Positions 50,390-62,319 of a stretch of DNA of 64,000 nucleotides are shown piece after piece. Position 1 is the first letter of the stretch, and each line of letters opens with the position of its first letter. The DNA lies in assembly GCA_030533445.1 (NCBI GenBank), contig CM060081.1, positions 2,065,315 to 2,129,314 on the forward strand. The letters are read 5' to 3'. Source of the stretch: Cyprinodon diabolis. Its lineage: Eukaryota; Chordata; Actinopteri; Cyprinodontiformes; Cyprinodontidae. The notes beneath the pieces are model-generated. The model saw only the letters and a list, made by a program, of their open reading frames with translations. It did no database searches and was not told where the DNA came from. A program made the position numbers and the translations under genes.

Positions 50390-51030
50390 TTGCTGGTGAA
50401 GATTCTTAGACATCATAGTAATTCCAACAAGCAACATTAAATATGTTGTTGGAGTCTCTGAAAACTCAAGAGGATTTTCTCCAAACACAAAATCCCAGAA
50501 CATTTCAGACCAAACAAGACAGAGGCTAGTGCATCCTAAAGACAAAACCCTCAGACCTAATCTGAGCAGAGTGTCTGCAGTTCAATGCAGTAAGGAATGC
50601 TCTGATCTTTATATTGGAGAAACCAAACAACCTCTCCACAGCAGATGGCCTAACACAGAAGAGTGACCTCCTCTGGACAAGACTCTGCTGTCCGTCTATA
50701 GACAAAGGACATTCTTTGAAGGACCAGAATGTTCACATTTTGGACAAAGAAGACAGGTGGTTTGAGAGGGGCGTGAAGGAAGTCATTTATGTTAAGAAAG
50801 AAAAAACAACCTTAAACAGAGGGGCTTAGATTTCAGCTTTCAAAAACCTACAATGCAGCGATAGAGTTTTTGTATGTTTTCTAAGCCAAAACAAGGCTTT
50901 GTTGCTCCACTCTATAAAGCCTGGAACTCAACGCTATTTCTGACATTTTAAACTGAAAAATCTTCCTAGATGGAAGAGAAACGTCTTCAAGCAAAGTCCA
51001 GTGGATTGTTGTTGATTTTTTTTAGAAGTA
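50390..51030 (+). mobile_element. Penelope-like element remnant with GIY-YIG endonuclease relics
   Basis: The plus-strand frames read CSDLYIGETKQPLHS (the GIY-YIG active region), then [20 protein letters not shown] and [16 protein letters not shown], the C-terminal endonuclease of Penelope-like retroelements. Frames are broken between the two parts. The terminal words AAGCTTTGTTGCTCCAC-like and GAAACGTCTTCAAGCAAAGT close it. At 50792-50795 it holds the uninterrupted TTAA that is occupied at 13804. Confidence 0.8.
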
Positions 51031-52249
51031 CATGTACATTAAGCCAATCTTAGTAATTATATATGTGGGAAATTTATCCCAATTTTTTACTGCAAGGCTA
51101 AAATGTATTAAATTAAATAAAAAACCTGCTCTAATAAAACAGACAGTGTGATTTTGTTTTTATTGATTGCTAACTGATTTTCAGCTCTTGTTTTGCCAGC
51201 CTTTTTAATTCAGACATCATCTCTAGTTAAGACAATAACTGCTCAGAATTACTCCACAAATTATCACTTCATAAAACTTATTTGTTCCTCAAAGCGCTTT
51301 CATTGGTTGCAGAAGGAATGGTGTACATACCAGTCTGTCTGCAAGCCTTCATAACGTCATTTTTGGTATGCAGCGCCGTTTGCAGAAAAGATGTCACATG
51401 TGCTGATTGAGGAATCATGTGTTGTCAGGTAATAGCAGCAGGAGGGGGTTGGTGGAGGGTGCAAATGCAGATGCCCTCTCACCACCCCAGCAATATTCAT
51501 TACATTTGATTAATATTTTGAGTTTGTTATTTATCTAATTGGATTCCAGGACTTGGCCTAGGCCTGCACTACATGTTAGTAGAAAAAAAGCACTCGTGAA
51601 TCTGTGGCTCCTTATTTTGCAGCTTCTTAGTTGGACTACATACTGCATGTTGCTTGGGCAGCTGGACAAGCACTTTCTATATGTGGCAGGGAAGTCTGAA
51701 CCTAATTTGCCACTTAATTCTCTCTAACTGCTCCATCTTCACCTCTTAATGAGCCAAAGGAAAATATGAGAGAAGAACTAGTCACTTGAGGTACATGAGG
51801 TACCACGACTACACAGCTCTGCATACAGGCAAAAGAGAACTGGCACAACAGGGTGGTCAGCCTTCAGGGTTCATTACTTGGGCTACAATTCAGGACGTGA
51901 TGCATGTGTACCAACCAGAGAGGAGAGCCTGGTGTGTGTACATGCACAGGTGGAAGCAACGTAACCCAGGCTGAGGGTAGCAGTAAAACCTGAATGTTGA
52001 CACTTGATTGGCAGAATATAAGGTACAGTTAACCACTGAGCAAGACTCTAACAACCAACACCAGGGGTCATAATGAGGACCAGAGGTTAGAGGATAGAAA
52101 ACAGCAGGAAGGAGGAGGAGGTAGAATGATGCTCCTTTAATTCCTACAGCAGATCCACATTAGAATTACACACGAGTCATGTGAGAATTGAACTAATAAG
52201 GAAGAGCAAGCATTACAAAAAAAAAAAGAAACAGAAAAATCAGCACTGC
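51031..52249. other. No gene seen
   Basis: No exon, RNA gene or element ends recognised. Confidence 0.4.
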
Positions 52250-52479
52250 GACTTTTAATAATAATAAATATGGAACTTTCTTAAAGTCACAGTGGAGAAA
52301 TTCACTCTGCATTTAACACATCCCCTTGGGGAGCAGTGGGCTGCCACTGTGCAGTGCCCGGGGAGCAGTGTGGGGTTAAGGGTCTTTGCTCAGAGGCCCA
52401 GATCGCCGGCTGTGGGTATTGAACCAGGTACTTGCAACCTTCTCAGAGCACAAGCACACTGCTGTAACCACTGGGCCAG
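52250..52479 (-). mobile_element. tRNA-derived SINE
   Basis: Minus strand: the head GGCCCAGTGGTTACAGCAGT gives an A box, and GGTTCAATACC gives a B box about 50 bp later, both RNA polymerase III promoter elements. The body follows (CCCCACACTGCTCCCCGGGC and TGCAGAGTGAATTTC), with an AT-rich tail at the low end. It is not a functional tRNA gene. Confidence 0.85.
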
Positions 52480-52954
52480 ATTTCCCCATTTGTAGACTGA
52501 TACAACACTCGGACTAAAGTCAAACAGCCTCAATCTCCAGGGCTGATCCAACATTTAAACTGGACTTATATCCTGTCAGAATATGAGTGTATCCTTAGTG
52601 AATCAGCGGAATAAAAAATGTCTTACTATTTACGGTTTTATCTGGTAGGTGCAGGTGTTTCCTATTTGCGTGTACCCTGTTGATACAGCATCCAGCGGAA
52701 CAATGTGCTCCATGTCTTTTTAGGTCAGCTAGGTGGTACAGTTTCATTAATAAAGGTTTCAAAATTGCACCAGGGCAATATTTCATTATTGAGAAGAATT
52801 GTAAATATCCAGAATATTTAACATGTTTTATATCATTATTATTTTTTAAATATCGACAGTTTTGATATATGATTTTTAGCAGCAGTGTTGTTTTTGACAG
52901 CCATCTTAGATTTAGTGTTATTATTCGTCTTCAGGATGAAAACTATCATCAGTT

Positions 52955-53724
52955 TGACAGGATTCCTGTCTGTGCGTTTGTGTTCTGTGTTTTTCTCCCT
53001 TCCTCCACCAGGAGGCGCCTGGTTCTGGTCCGCCTCCTCACACACCTGTTGATGGTTTCCTCGTTAACTGAATGTTCTTAAGCTGCCTACTGCCACTACC
53101 TCGACGCCAGAGTGTTTGCCAGTTTTGGGGACTCTAGCCAAGCTGAGTTCTTGTCAAACTGAGTTTTAACATTGTTTGTCTTTTGATCTCTCAGCAGGAA
53201 GTCATCCTGCAAACTGGACCTTCTCTCCCTGGAAAGAGCAACTGAGCTTTAAACTGAGCTGGGGTTCAAACAGGAGGTTTGGATCCACTTTCCGTTTGAG
53301 CTTCACACTGAGAAAGGGATTCATCTCCACTATGACCCGTTCAAGTACCGCAGGACATCTAAGTGGCAGTCAGTTTCTCCGTTCACCTACAAACAACCGC
53401 ATTCTGGGTAAACCCTGTTCCGCCCTCCACCGAATCAGACAAACACTGGAACCACGGCACACAGACAGGAGTCAAGGATTCAACAACTTCTCTGGAAACG
53501 TGAGTCGGCAACCAAATCCTCTTCTCCAAGTTTACAAATCTATTTTCCCACTGAGTCTCAACTAACCGCTGTGTCTTCCCCTCACATTTCAGTTCCGGTT
53601 GAGCAGTGTTCAGAGCAACACTTCTCTCTGCATTATCTCTTCAATAAAACCTGTTAAACCTTTTCCCCTGGACTCCCTGTTTGGTCTTCTGCTTTTGGGT
53701 CTGAACTTTAGTAAAATCATGACA
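52955..53724 (+). mobile_element. Solo LTR (type 3), copy 2
   Basis: Starts TGACAGGATT and ends ATCATGACA, with a perfect 5-bp duplication CAGTT at 52950-52954 and 53725-53729. AATAAA near 53642. Same family as 43191-44076. Confidence 0.85.
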
Positions 53725-54059
53725 CAGTTTTAGTCTCATTTTAGTCAGATTACAGCAAAATGATGCATTTTAAAGGTCTGATGGACCACCCACTTACATT
53801 CTTATTCAGTTTCGTCCTGTGAACAAAAACTCCAACCCGTAACTCGTCATGTTCATCTTCAGAGATCCATTTTTAGCTCGCCAGTTCTCTTCATCATCAT
53901 GAAAAAAGCAGCATCAAAGAAATAATTTTGTTTACAAAAACAGCACTGCAGCAAACAACAGTAATTTTTCATTTAAACACAAGCGTGCGGAACATTAATG
54001 AGCATATGATGTCAATAAGTCTAATCAAAGGAGCTCCCTAGAATGGTACTGTGGTACCT

Positions 54060-54718
54060 TTTCTCAGAGTGCACTGGCTGGCAGTTTAGGTAACTCCGAG
54101 TCTATTATAGCTTATAGAGTTGGGTCTGTTTTTCAGTGTTTAGTCCTGTGTTTCTCTTAAACATAGCTATGGGCTCAGCTTTTACTGTGGCTAGCTGGAT
54201 GTTCTGTCTGTCATCCCTTTTAACCTAAAATCAGACCCATAGCTCATCTGGTTAAATGTTTATTTCTGGATAGAGCCACCTATGGAGCTAATTCAGCTTT
54301 ACCTTCTTTGAGAAAGAAACTGATGATAGATCAGTGCTTCTATGTTCATTTTGTGTGTCTGCTTCTGTCTCCTTGAATGCCCAGTCAGCTTTGGCCGAAG
54401 GTCGCTCACACTGAGCCTGGTTCTGCTGGAGCTTCTTCCTTCTGAAAGTGAGTTTTTCCTCTCTACTGTCACTGCATGCATGCTTGGTGTGAGAATTGCC
54501 GTAAAGTCAACAACACAATGCAAGAGTATATCTACTGTCAACATGCTAATCCAGGAAGAGCGATTGCTGCAAATGAAATGACACAATGCAATCAGCAAGC
54601 TTTCCTTCAATACTAAACTTTTAACTAATTTGACTGGATGATCTGATTGAACTCTCTCTGTAAAGTGCTTTGAGCTGACGTGTTGTGAATTAGTGCTGTA
54701 AAAATAAACTGAATTGTG
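54060..54718 (+). mobile_element. Older LINE 3' end (L2/CR1-like)
   Basis: Diverged version of the 23404-23975 sequence: ACTGAGCCTGGTTCTGCTGG, then TAACTAATTTGACTGGATGATC and the tail AATAAACTGAATTG. Clearly older than the near-identical copies. Confidence 0.7.
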
Positions 54719-55865
54719 CTGAACTGAAGATATCTAACTTATTTACACAGAGCCTAATCAGGCAACATAAAAGGTCTTGGTTCGTCTGATCCCATGTCCC
54801 TTTCTCTACACTCTCCAGCCTCCCTTTGGTGTGGCATTAAATGCTGAGATAACTGTGTCTGTGTGTCAGTGGGATGATAACATGTGTCTTATTGTCTTTC
54901 TTCTGTTTTTTCCCAGCCAACAATCAGAATTCTCCTCCAGCCTTGCTAGAACCATTTGAGTACCAAGAAAGATTCTACTCGTTTCTCAAACATGAAATCC
55001 AATATTTCACAATCTTTTATTTTCCTTTCTAGCTATAAAGGAAGCCGTTGCCATGGTATTTGGACACATGGTAGGAGCCTTCCAGGCATTTATGCTATTT
55101 TTGCATGCCTATTTGTAAATTTGGACCAGCTGGTTTGAGTCACATGTGAAGCCAGTGTCACGCAAGCTAGGGTTTATGAAGAGAAAATATCTGGCAACGT
55201 GTATGTACAATTTTTTATATCATAATTTGTCAGTGCACCACAATTTTCATGACTTCTCCCTACCAACAGCTTTTATTGGTAAAGTTTCTGCTCTTTTTTC
55301 ATGAGATCCCTGGAGGGTAAAGGAATGTATTCCAACTGTCTTTTCAACAAAATTAAATGTCTCCAGTGATATAAAAACCTAAACCTTTTTTTTAAATGCC
55401 ATCTAGGGCAAAGTGAAAATTTTTTATTCTTCAATAAGAGCCAGTGAACCTCTTATTTCTGAGACAAATTTCATAACAGCATTCGTGCCCAGTTTCTCTG
55501 TGGTTTTTTAAGAATGTAGTCCAACTGGTTTTTACTTTCTGTAATGCCAAGTCATTTCTGAGCCTTGGAGACAAACAGACAAATCACTTCATCATCTTTT
55601 ACACACTAAGCCTTTGTGCACCTGCATTGTTAATTAAGATAGGGACTTTCCAAAAACATCAGTGCACATCCAGAAACACTGAGCAGGCAGTAACTCTAAG
55701 CAGGGTAACTGTGATGACAGTTCACTAGAATATGAGGGAGATGGTTAGTTTATGTATAGTGAAGGTCTTTGTAAAGGTCTCTGTTCTTTGTTTTCAATAA
55801 CCGCAGATCTCTCTCCAATCAGAGGGGCAGTGGGGTTTACTTAGATTTTAACGCATACAGTAACA
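54719..55865. other. No gene seen
   Basis: No exon or mobile element recognised. Confidence 0.4.
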
Positions 55866-55988
55866 GCCATTCTAAATGGCCTTTCAGAGCCAGAATCAGA
55901 CATACTTTAATAATCCCAGAGGGAAATTACTTTTGTTACACGCTCCAGATATACAAACATTTATATATCTATATAGATATATATATAT

Positions 55989-56930
55989 TAGTGCAGTCAA
56001 ACTATTAAAAATTTTAATCGTGATTAATCGCATATTATCAACAGTTAACTCGAGATTAATCGCATATTTTATCTTTTTATTTTATTTATTTTATTTGGCC
56101 ATTTAAAAATGCAATTGTGCAATAATGTAAAAAACACATGCTTCTACAATTTTTTATTTTTTTATTTGCATAATTTTTCAAGCACTTTTAAGAAACTAGA
56201 ATAAAAATATCCTGGTTTAAATTCTAAATTTTAAATTAGGCGTTATGCTTCCATCAAAACTTTACAAAACTACAGAACAGTAAACAGTACTTCAAAGTAC
56301 TCCGTAAGCTTAAGTTTTTTCTCAAACATAGGACAAAAATAAAGATGTTAAAATAAAGTGCACATTCCGTTATGAAATACAGACTTAATTAAAATGAAAT
56401 GAATTTACTCACAAAAATAATAAATAAATCAGACGAAATTACAATAACTGGGCTTTGCAGTCATCTCAGCAACATAACATTTTACATGTAGAACATTTTC
56501 AAAATGCTTTAATATTCCTTTGGTCTGAACAGGAAGTGCAGCAGCAGTGCATTCCACATGACTTCATTAATTTCTTTGTCTTGTTGGCACTAAGCCAGTG
56601 AGACGCTCGTTTCTTCTGGACAACATAGACAGACGACTTGGGTTTTGTCAAGACAGCCTTCTGGCATAACTTTAAAATGAAACGTATCATTCAGGATACC
56701 TTGTCTGCTGGCCATTTTTGCCCATTCAAAGCACGGGTCTGTTATGCTGCGGACTCTCCCAAAACTTAGCGTTCCTGAAGCTAAGGAAAGCGCCGAGGGT
56801 AAAACAAACAGTACAGCGAGCGCTGCGGAAAAATAAAGAACAAAAGCGCACGGTGTGTTTGTTTTGATGCGCGATTAACGTGCGTTTAAAAAAATGTTGG
56901 CGTTATAGTCTAAAGCAGTTAACAGCCCTA
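55989..56930. mobile_element. hAT-like element in the LINE 3' UTR
   Basis: Ends TAGTGCAGTCAAAC and, inverted, TAGGGCTGTTAACTGC; sub-terminal words AATCGTGATTAATCGCAT and GCGCGATTAACGTGCG. These are the common TAGGGCTGTCAA-type hAT ends. Flanks ATATATAT and AGATATAT differ at one position. The internal frame is a short remnant. Confidence 0.7.

Positions 56931-56932
<2 letters not shown>

Positions 56933-56985
<53 letters not shown>
56933..56985. repeat. AT dinucleotide microsatellite
   Basis: About 25 copies of AT in an uninterrupted run. Confidence 0.95.
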
Positions 56986-56990
<5 letters not shown>

Positions 56991-57964
56991 GTGCAAAAAC
57001 AGTGCAAGGGATGAATAGATGTCAATTACAGAGGGTGGGGTGTCTGAGTCACTTGATTCAGGTGTTGCAGAGATTGATGATCACAGGCAGGAATGATTTG
57101 CTGTGGCGCTCTGTAGTACATCTGAGTAAAAGGAGTCTTCTGCTGAAGGAGCTCGTCTGCTTGACCAGTATGTCGTGGAGAGGATGTGAGTCATTGTCTA
57201 GGATGGACTGAAGCCTGGACAGCATCCTCCTGCCACGGTCGTCAGAGTGTCCAGCTCCTCCCCCAAAACATCACCTGCCCTCCTGATCAGTTTGTTCAGT
57301 CTGTTGTTGTAAGCGACCCTCAGACTCTCAGACTTTCCCAGTCAAATGCCTGACAAATGGCAGCCCACTTCCCTACAGCTCCCAGAAAAAGACGTCCCCG
57401 CCCCCTCCACAGACACTCTGCTGCACCTCTCCCAAATTGTAGGTGACTGCAGACAGGATACTGGCCTGTTTTGTTTTTATGACCGCAATTGCGGAAAACA
57501 AGTCGTGAAGACACACTGCTCTTGCGGGGAGTATAACCAGCCTTTATGTCTGGTCCCTGCTCTATGTAGTTATTGAGGGATTCAGGGGTTAGGACAGACG
57601 TTCAGACACAGCCTATGATCTAAAATGGCTAGTTTTGGTGTAGTCTGGCTTTTTGTGGTTTCTGGACAGTGGTTACTAGGATTATAGGTCACTGCTAATA
57701 TGCTAGGGTTAGCTGATTGTAGTAGCATGTTTGTAGCCTTTTGGCTAGTTGTTATTGGCTGGAATTAGTGGTTTTCACTCCAAAGCTATTAATTGCCATG
57801 GCATCAGAAGCGTTTACAACATATCCACTCATTTCCATAACATCTTGATGCTGTCACATCCAATACGTTATGCTTACTAGTAATTGTACATCATTGGATG
57901 TAGTGAAACTTGATTGATTTGACTGTTACCAAAGACCACTATCACACGTCTGTTGGCTGGATAT

Positions 57965-58752
57965 TGTCATGATTTTATTCAAAGATCTGACCCACATGCA
58001 GAAAACCAAACAGAGAGACCAGGGGAAGGTTTAACAGGTTTATGGAGAACTGGTAGGGAAGGGTCCAGTGCTGCTCTGAACACCGGCGAACCAGGACTGA
58101 AAAGAGAAGGGCAAGTTCCTGTGGTTAGTTCAGGCTCAGTGGGAAATTTGAGGTTCGATTTGCAAGAGGGAGTAAAGGCAACAAGACTTACGTTTCCAGA
58201 AAAGGTGTCTTTCTTTGAATCCAGTCGGTGCGGGTTGTTCTAGAAATTGGTTTGCTCGTTGGAGGGCGGACAGGGTTTACCTAGGTTAAGTTGTTTCCTT
58301 GAGGAACGGAGGAGCTGACTGCCACTTAGATTTCCTTCGGCACTTGAAGGGATCTGGTGGAGATGAATCCCCTGCTTAGAGTGAAGCTCAAACAATCCTT
58401 TGGGGAAAAGTAGATCCAAACCTCCAGTTTGAATCCCCAGCTCAGTTTGAAGCCCAGACGATCCTTCCAGGGGGAGAAGGTCCAAAACATCAAGTTTGCC
58501 GGAGGACTTCCTGCTGAGAGGCAAAGGCAAAAACAACAAAGTTAAGACTCAGGTAGACAATAACTCAGTTTGACTCAGCAAAACTGGCAAACACTCTGGT
58601 AGTAGAGGTAGTGGCAGTCAGCCGCTTCAGAGTCCTCAGATAATGAGGCAACCATCCGCAGGTGTGTGAGAAGGCCAACGAGAACCAGGCGCCCTCTGGT
58701 GGTGGAGGGAAAACAAACAAAAACACAACCCACACAAACTGGGTTCCTAATA
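57965..58752 (-). mobile_element. Solo LTR (type 3), copy 3
   Basis: The right LTR end (inverse of ATGACA) lies at 57965. The other end has decayed to TATTAGGAACC. A perfect duplication GATAT lies at 57960-57964 and 58753-58757. AATAAA on the minus strand at 57973-57978. Same family as copies 1 and 2. Confidence 0.8.
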
Positions 58753-58757
58753 GATAT

Positions 58758-59555
58758 CATTTCTACTGATAATCAGTAGTTGAGCTAACGGACTGAACAT
58801 TATCCGACTCCACCTCAAGAACTCATTTGAACTCCTGTGTTTTATTATTTATTTAATTTTTTTCTGTGTTTATTCCAGTAGCTTGTATTGTTTTCTTATT
58901 TTATTAAACATAATAATACTGTGAGGGGCTATTAGGTTCAATAAATAAAGCACCTTTCTGTTTTACTTGTGGTTATATTGTGATTATTTTAACAGCAGTG
59001 ACTGATTATCTAAAAAGAGCAGAGCCTACCTCCTTTGGTTAACCACTTGAATAGACAGAGACAAATATTTTCCTTCTGTTTAATGATTGATAACTCTGCT
59101 TAATTTAAAAACTATGTTATTGATATGTACGGATAGTGAAGACATCTTGGATTTCAAGACATCCGGCCACAAAGGTAATAACACCTGATAATTGAGCAAA
59201 TAGTCTGTTATGGTCATTTAACTAAAGATAATTGCTTGGTTTTACTCTAAATTTGAATGACCTTTTATCTAACTATAGCCCCAGTTCTAGATAATTACTA
59301 TTCAAAATTTGCACCCCAAAAGTGCTTTTACAAGAATACAGAAACATGTTAAAAGATCATGAAGAAGAAAAGCATGAAAACCTTTTATTAAGATAATTAT
59401 TCAGTTAAATTCTATAGATTTATTTATTTATCTAATCATGTGAAATATTTATTCTCCAACATCTAGAAAAGGATGAACCATCGCTAACCCTTTCATGGTA
59501 TCAGGTCTCAACACAAATGTGGAACAGATTCAGGACAAGTTCAATTAGTGAGACA
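58758..59555. other. No gene seen
   Basis: AT-rich spacer. No exon recognised. Confidence 0.4.
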
Positions 59556-59559
59556 AGGC

Positions 59560-60135
59560 AAGGCAATTTTATTTGTAAAGCACAATTCAGTGCATGGACA
59601 ATTCAAAGGGCTTTACATAAATTAGATAATAAAATAAAATGAAAATAAAATCTCAATAAAAGCTAAAATATTTGTAAAACCAATAAAACCATTGATCCAC
59701 AACAAAGCAGAATAAAAGCAATGAAAAAAATAAATAAAATGTAGGAACCTCACTGATAATAATGGAAAACCAAAAAAACCAGAACAGGCAGATAATTATC
59801 TCTCAACTTATTCTGAGTTCAATTCAGTTTATTTGTATAGCACCTATCACAAAACATGTTGTCTAAAAGCATTTTACAGAGACGATTAAATCTAATTATC
59901 CAGACAGGTTTGTTAGAAGTTTAATTTCTTAGGAAACCAAGCTGCCTGCACTGAGTCATTGACTTTGCAGGATTTGCTTCTCCTGGATGAGCATGTAGCA
60001 ACAGAACACCTTCCCTTGCTTTGTGTTTTTGACTTTTCAGCTATCTACCTGCTGCTTTCACGCTAACATCGAACATGAATGCAGCAACAGTGTGGAGGAA
60101 TAACTCCCTTGAACAGAAAGAAACATCTGGTCACA
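59560..60135 (-). mobile_element. Two LINE 3' ends in minus orientation
   Basis: 59562-59650 carries AAGGCAAGGCAATTTTATTT and AAAGGGCTTTACATAAATTA, a second common fish LINE tail type. 59820-60130 begins TTCAATTCAGTTTATTTG, the GAATTG-tail family, but is much diverged. Confidence 0.6.
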
Positions 60136-60229
60136 TTTCACCTGAATTCGATTATAAATTGATATTAAATCTAAGCCCTGCTTTAGCTGATGAGTTAAGC
60201 CTGTGAGTTAAGTTTTACGGTTGCAATCA

Positions 60230-60345
60230 TGACATAAGAAAAATGAGGAGAGAGCCTTGGAGGACCAGCAGGTTCTGCAGCAGCTTCTTCCCCACCGCCA
60301 TCAGACTGATGTATGTTTTGTAAAATGCAGTAAAAAAAAAAAGAA
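60230..60345 (+). mobile_element. LINE ORF C-terminal scrap
   Basis: GGTTCTGCAGCAGCTTCTTC and CCGCCATCAGACTGATG encode the FFPTAIRLM-type end of a non-LTR ORF, followed by an A-rich stretch. Too short to assign further. Confidence 0.45.
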
Positions 60346-60349
60346 AAAA

Positions 60350-61780
60350 GCGCTGAATGTTGGAAACTGTAAATTATATTCCAGTCTTATGTTTACATTT
60401 TATAACTGCTACACTTGCTAGAAATTGAAATGTCTTGAAAGCTGTACTGAACGAAATATATTTTTGTATATACTCTGAGTGTAAAAAATGACAACAAAGT
60501 CTGTGTAAGTCTAAATCTAAAAAAGGCTTGTTGCCCAACAAATAAACACAGTGACACAGTATAAACCATTAATGGAAAAGGCTGGCTCTTCTGCATAATT
60601 TACATGTTTTCTGCTCTGACAAACCCTAATCAAACCTCCTATATTTAAACTCAGTCTGTCAAAATCTAAGGCCACTAATGGAGAATTCACTTCAATTAGG
60701 AAGTAATATTTTCTTTGTGAGAGCAGGTGGAGGATTGGCCACTTTAAGGATTCACTAAAATGTAAAACATATTTGACTCTTTTACATATTTGGCTCTCCA
60801 CATAAAGAGCCTGCTCCAAACTATGTTCCTAAATTTTTACAGAGCTTCTGAGTCAAAAATAAACATTTTCAGTGATTTTAATTACATTTATCTGTGTTAT
60901 GTGTTGATTAAAAACAGGTGTCCCTCAGGGATCAGTAATTGGTTCATTGTTTTTAAACTTTGTATTAGCAGCCTATTATAAACATGTCTTGGGCCTTGTT
61001 TCCAAATGCATACAGATGATGTAGCAGGGCGGTAAAAATATTGAATCCATAACTGCTTAGCTTCACCTCTCTCTAGACAGGGTTAGTCTGGATTCACATT
61101 CAGGATTTATTCTAATGTCGGTAAAACAATGTACGTTTATTTTTCTCTCAGGTCTCATCCCCCAGAAAAGCTTACTCTGGCAATAAATGGTTAATATATT
61201 GCACAAGTTTGTGATAATAAAAAGATACTTTTTCCACATTTGTAGCTGCAGCCAGGAAGAAGACATTGATTTCTAAAGAGGCAGGAATTTGTTAAAAACA
61301 GCCAATCAGATGCAGTTGACCTTCTCTGGTTGGTTCCACATCCAAAGAGACAAAACTTCACACTTGCTAGAATCTTTACCTAGATTGTTAACAACAATCT
61401 CCATGTTTTCTTGCATTAATCGCTAATTTGTGTTACCATGGTGACTGATATTATTGAGATAATCAAAATCAATCTTTTATTCAGTGTTTTTCCTGAATAA
61501 AGAATAGGATAGTAAAAGTTTTTGCAAATATCAAAGGAGCAATAAGTAATAATGACACCTTGTGTTTTAAAGCAAAAGTTGCTCATATTCAGAATTCAAA
61601 CTTCTGAAAGTTCTTTAAATCTGAAATGATTCCATCCTGTTCAATAAATGATCAGTGTTTTTAATTCAGAGTAATTTTCATGTGAATGTGCTTTACTGGA
61701 GGCATCCATGTTTGTCAAAGAACACTACTGCCACCTACTGGTTAGTGACATTGTCACGGTGCGGTATTGGCTGTTGATCA
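60350..61780. other. No gene seen
   Basis: Short plus-strand words near 60910-60960 (CAGGTGTCCCTCAGGGATCA, a GVPQGS-type reverse-transcriptase trace) suggest an old LINE. Otherwise nothing is recognised. Confidence 0.4.
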
Positions 61781-61781
61781 A

Positions 61782-62071
61782 GTCCCAGTGCTGTATCTGG
61801 TGTTTGTCACAACGCGCTATTATCCAAGTCATCTTGAAAACATTCTTCTTCCAAATGTTGGCTACATATTACGTGTTTTTTCTCTGGTCAGAAGTTCGAT
61901 GGCAAATCCTCCCTCTTCAAGTTGGCGATCCAACGACCAACCCGTCCGTGGAGGATCAGGAATCAGAAAGGTGGAATAACTCTTTTTTTCACTTTTACCC
62001 GATGTATTCCAGCATCCAGCTGCCATGCACGTGGGCATTGTCAGTTTCACTATAGCTCTGGTGAATTTCAA
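61782..62071 (-). pseudogene. THAP zinc-finger domain copy 2, same frameshift
   Basis: 290 bp, nearly identical to 23032-23321 on the opposite strand (one visible residue change, Ala to Thr near the shift). It carries the identical one-base frameshift after the IPDPP word and the same split between the CMAAGC half and the ICSQH half. Flanking sequence differs from copy 1, so the 290-bp block moved as a unit. Confidence 0.7.
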
Positions 62072-62319
62072 TGGTGAAGTCCTCTGGAAATCTTCAATAA
62101 TTGTTGATTGCAGATGTGTCTAGTAGTTCCCATTGATTTTGCTCATGACTTTGATCATGAGCACTCCTCAATCTACGATTGGTTTATCTCTGGAAGGTGA
62201 GTCAGCATTGAGGTAGTCATGGAATCTGAACCGGGATTAGACTGCTTTGATCCAGTTCAGAAATTTCAGAGTTAGAAAAATTATTGTCTTCATCTAAGCC
62301 TTCAAGTTGGATGTTAGGT

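Larger units (their letters stand above)
55870..57340 (-). mobile_element. LINE 3' end, split by a hAT element and an AT microsatellite
   Basis: On the minus strand 57340-57010 encodes the C-terminus of a non-LTR ORF (RMLSRLQSILDNDSHPLHDI, then LLLLRCTTERHSKSFLPVII). The 3' UTR continues to GGGATTATTAAAGTATGTCTG at about 55885. The hAT element at 55989-56930 interrupts it within a TA-rich stretch. This is a different LINE family from the GAATTG-tailed copies. Confidence 0.65.

Noticed and set aside
52395..52479. tRNA gene on the minus strand
   Set aside because: A and B boxes are present, but no cloverleaf or anticodon arm can be formed, and the sequence continues into a SINE body and AT tail.
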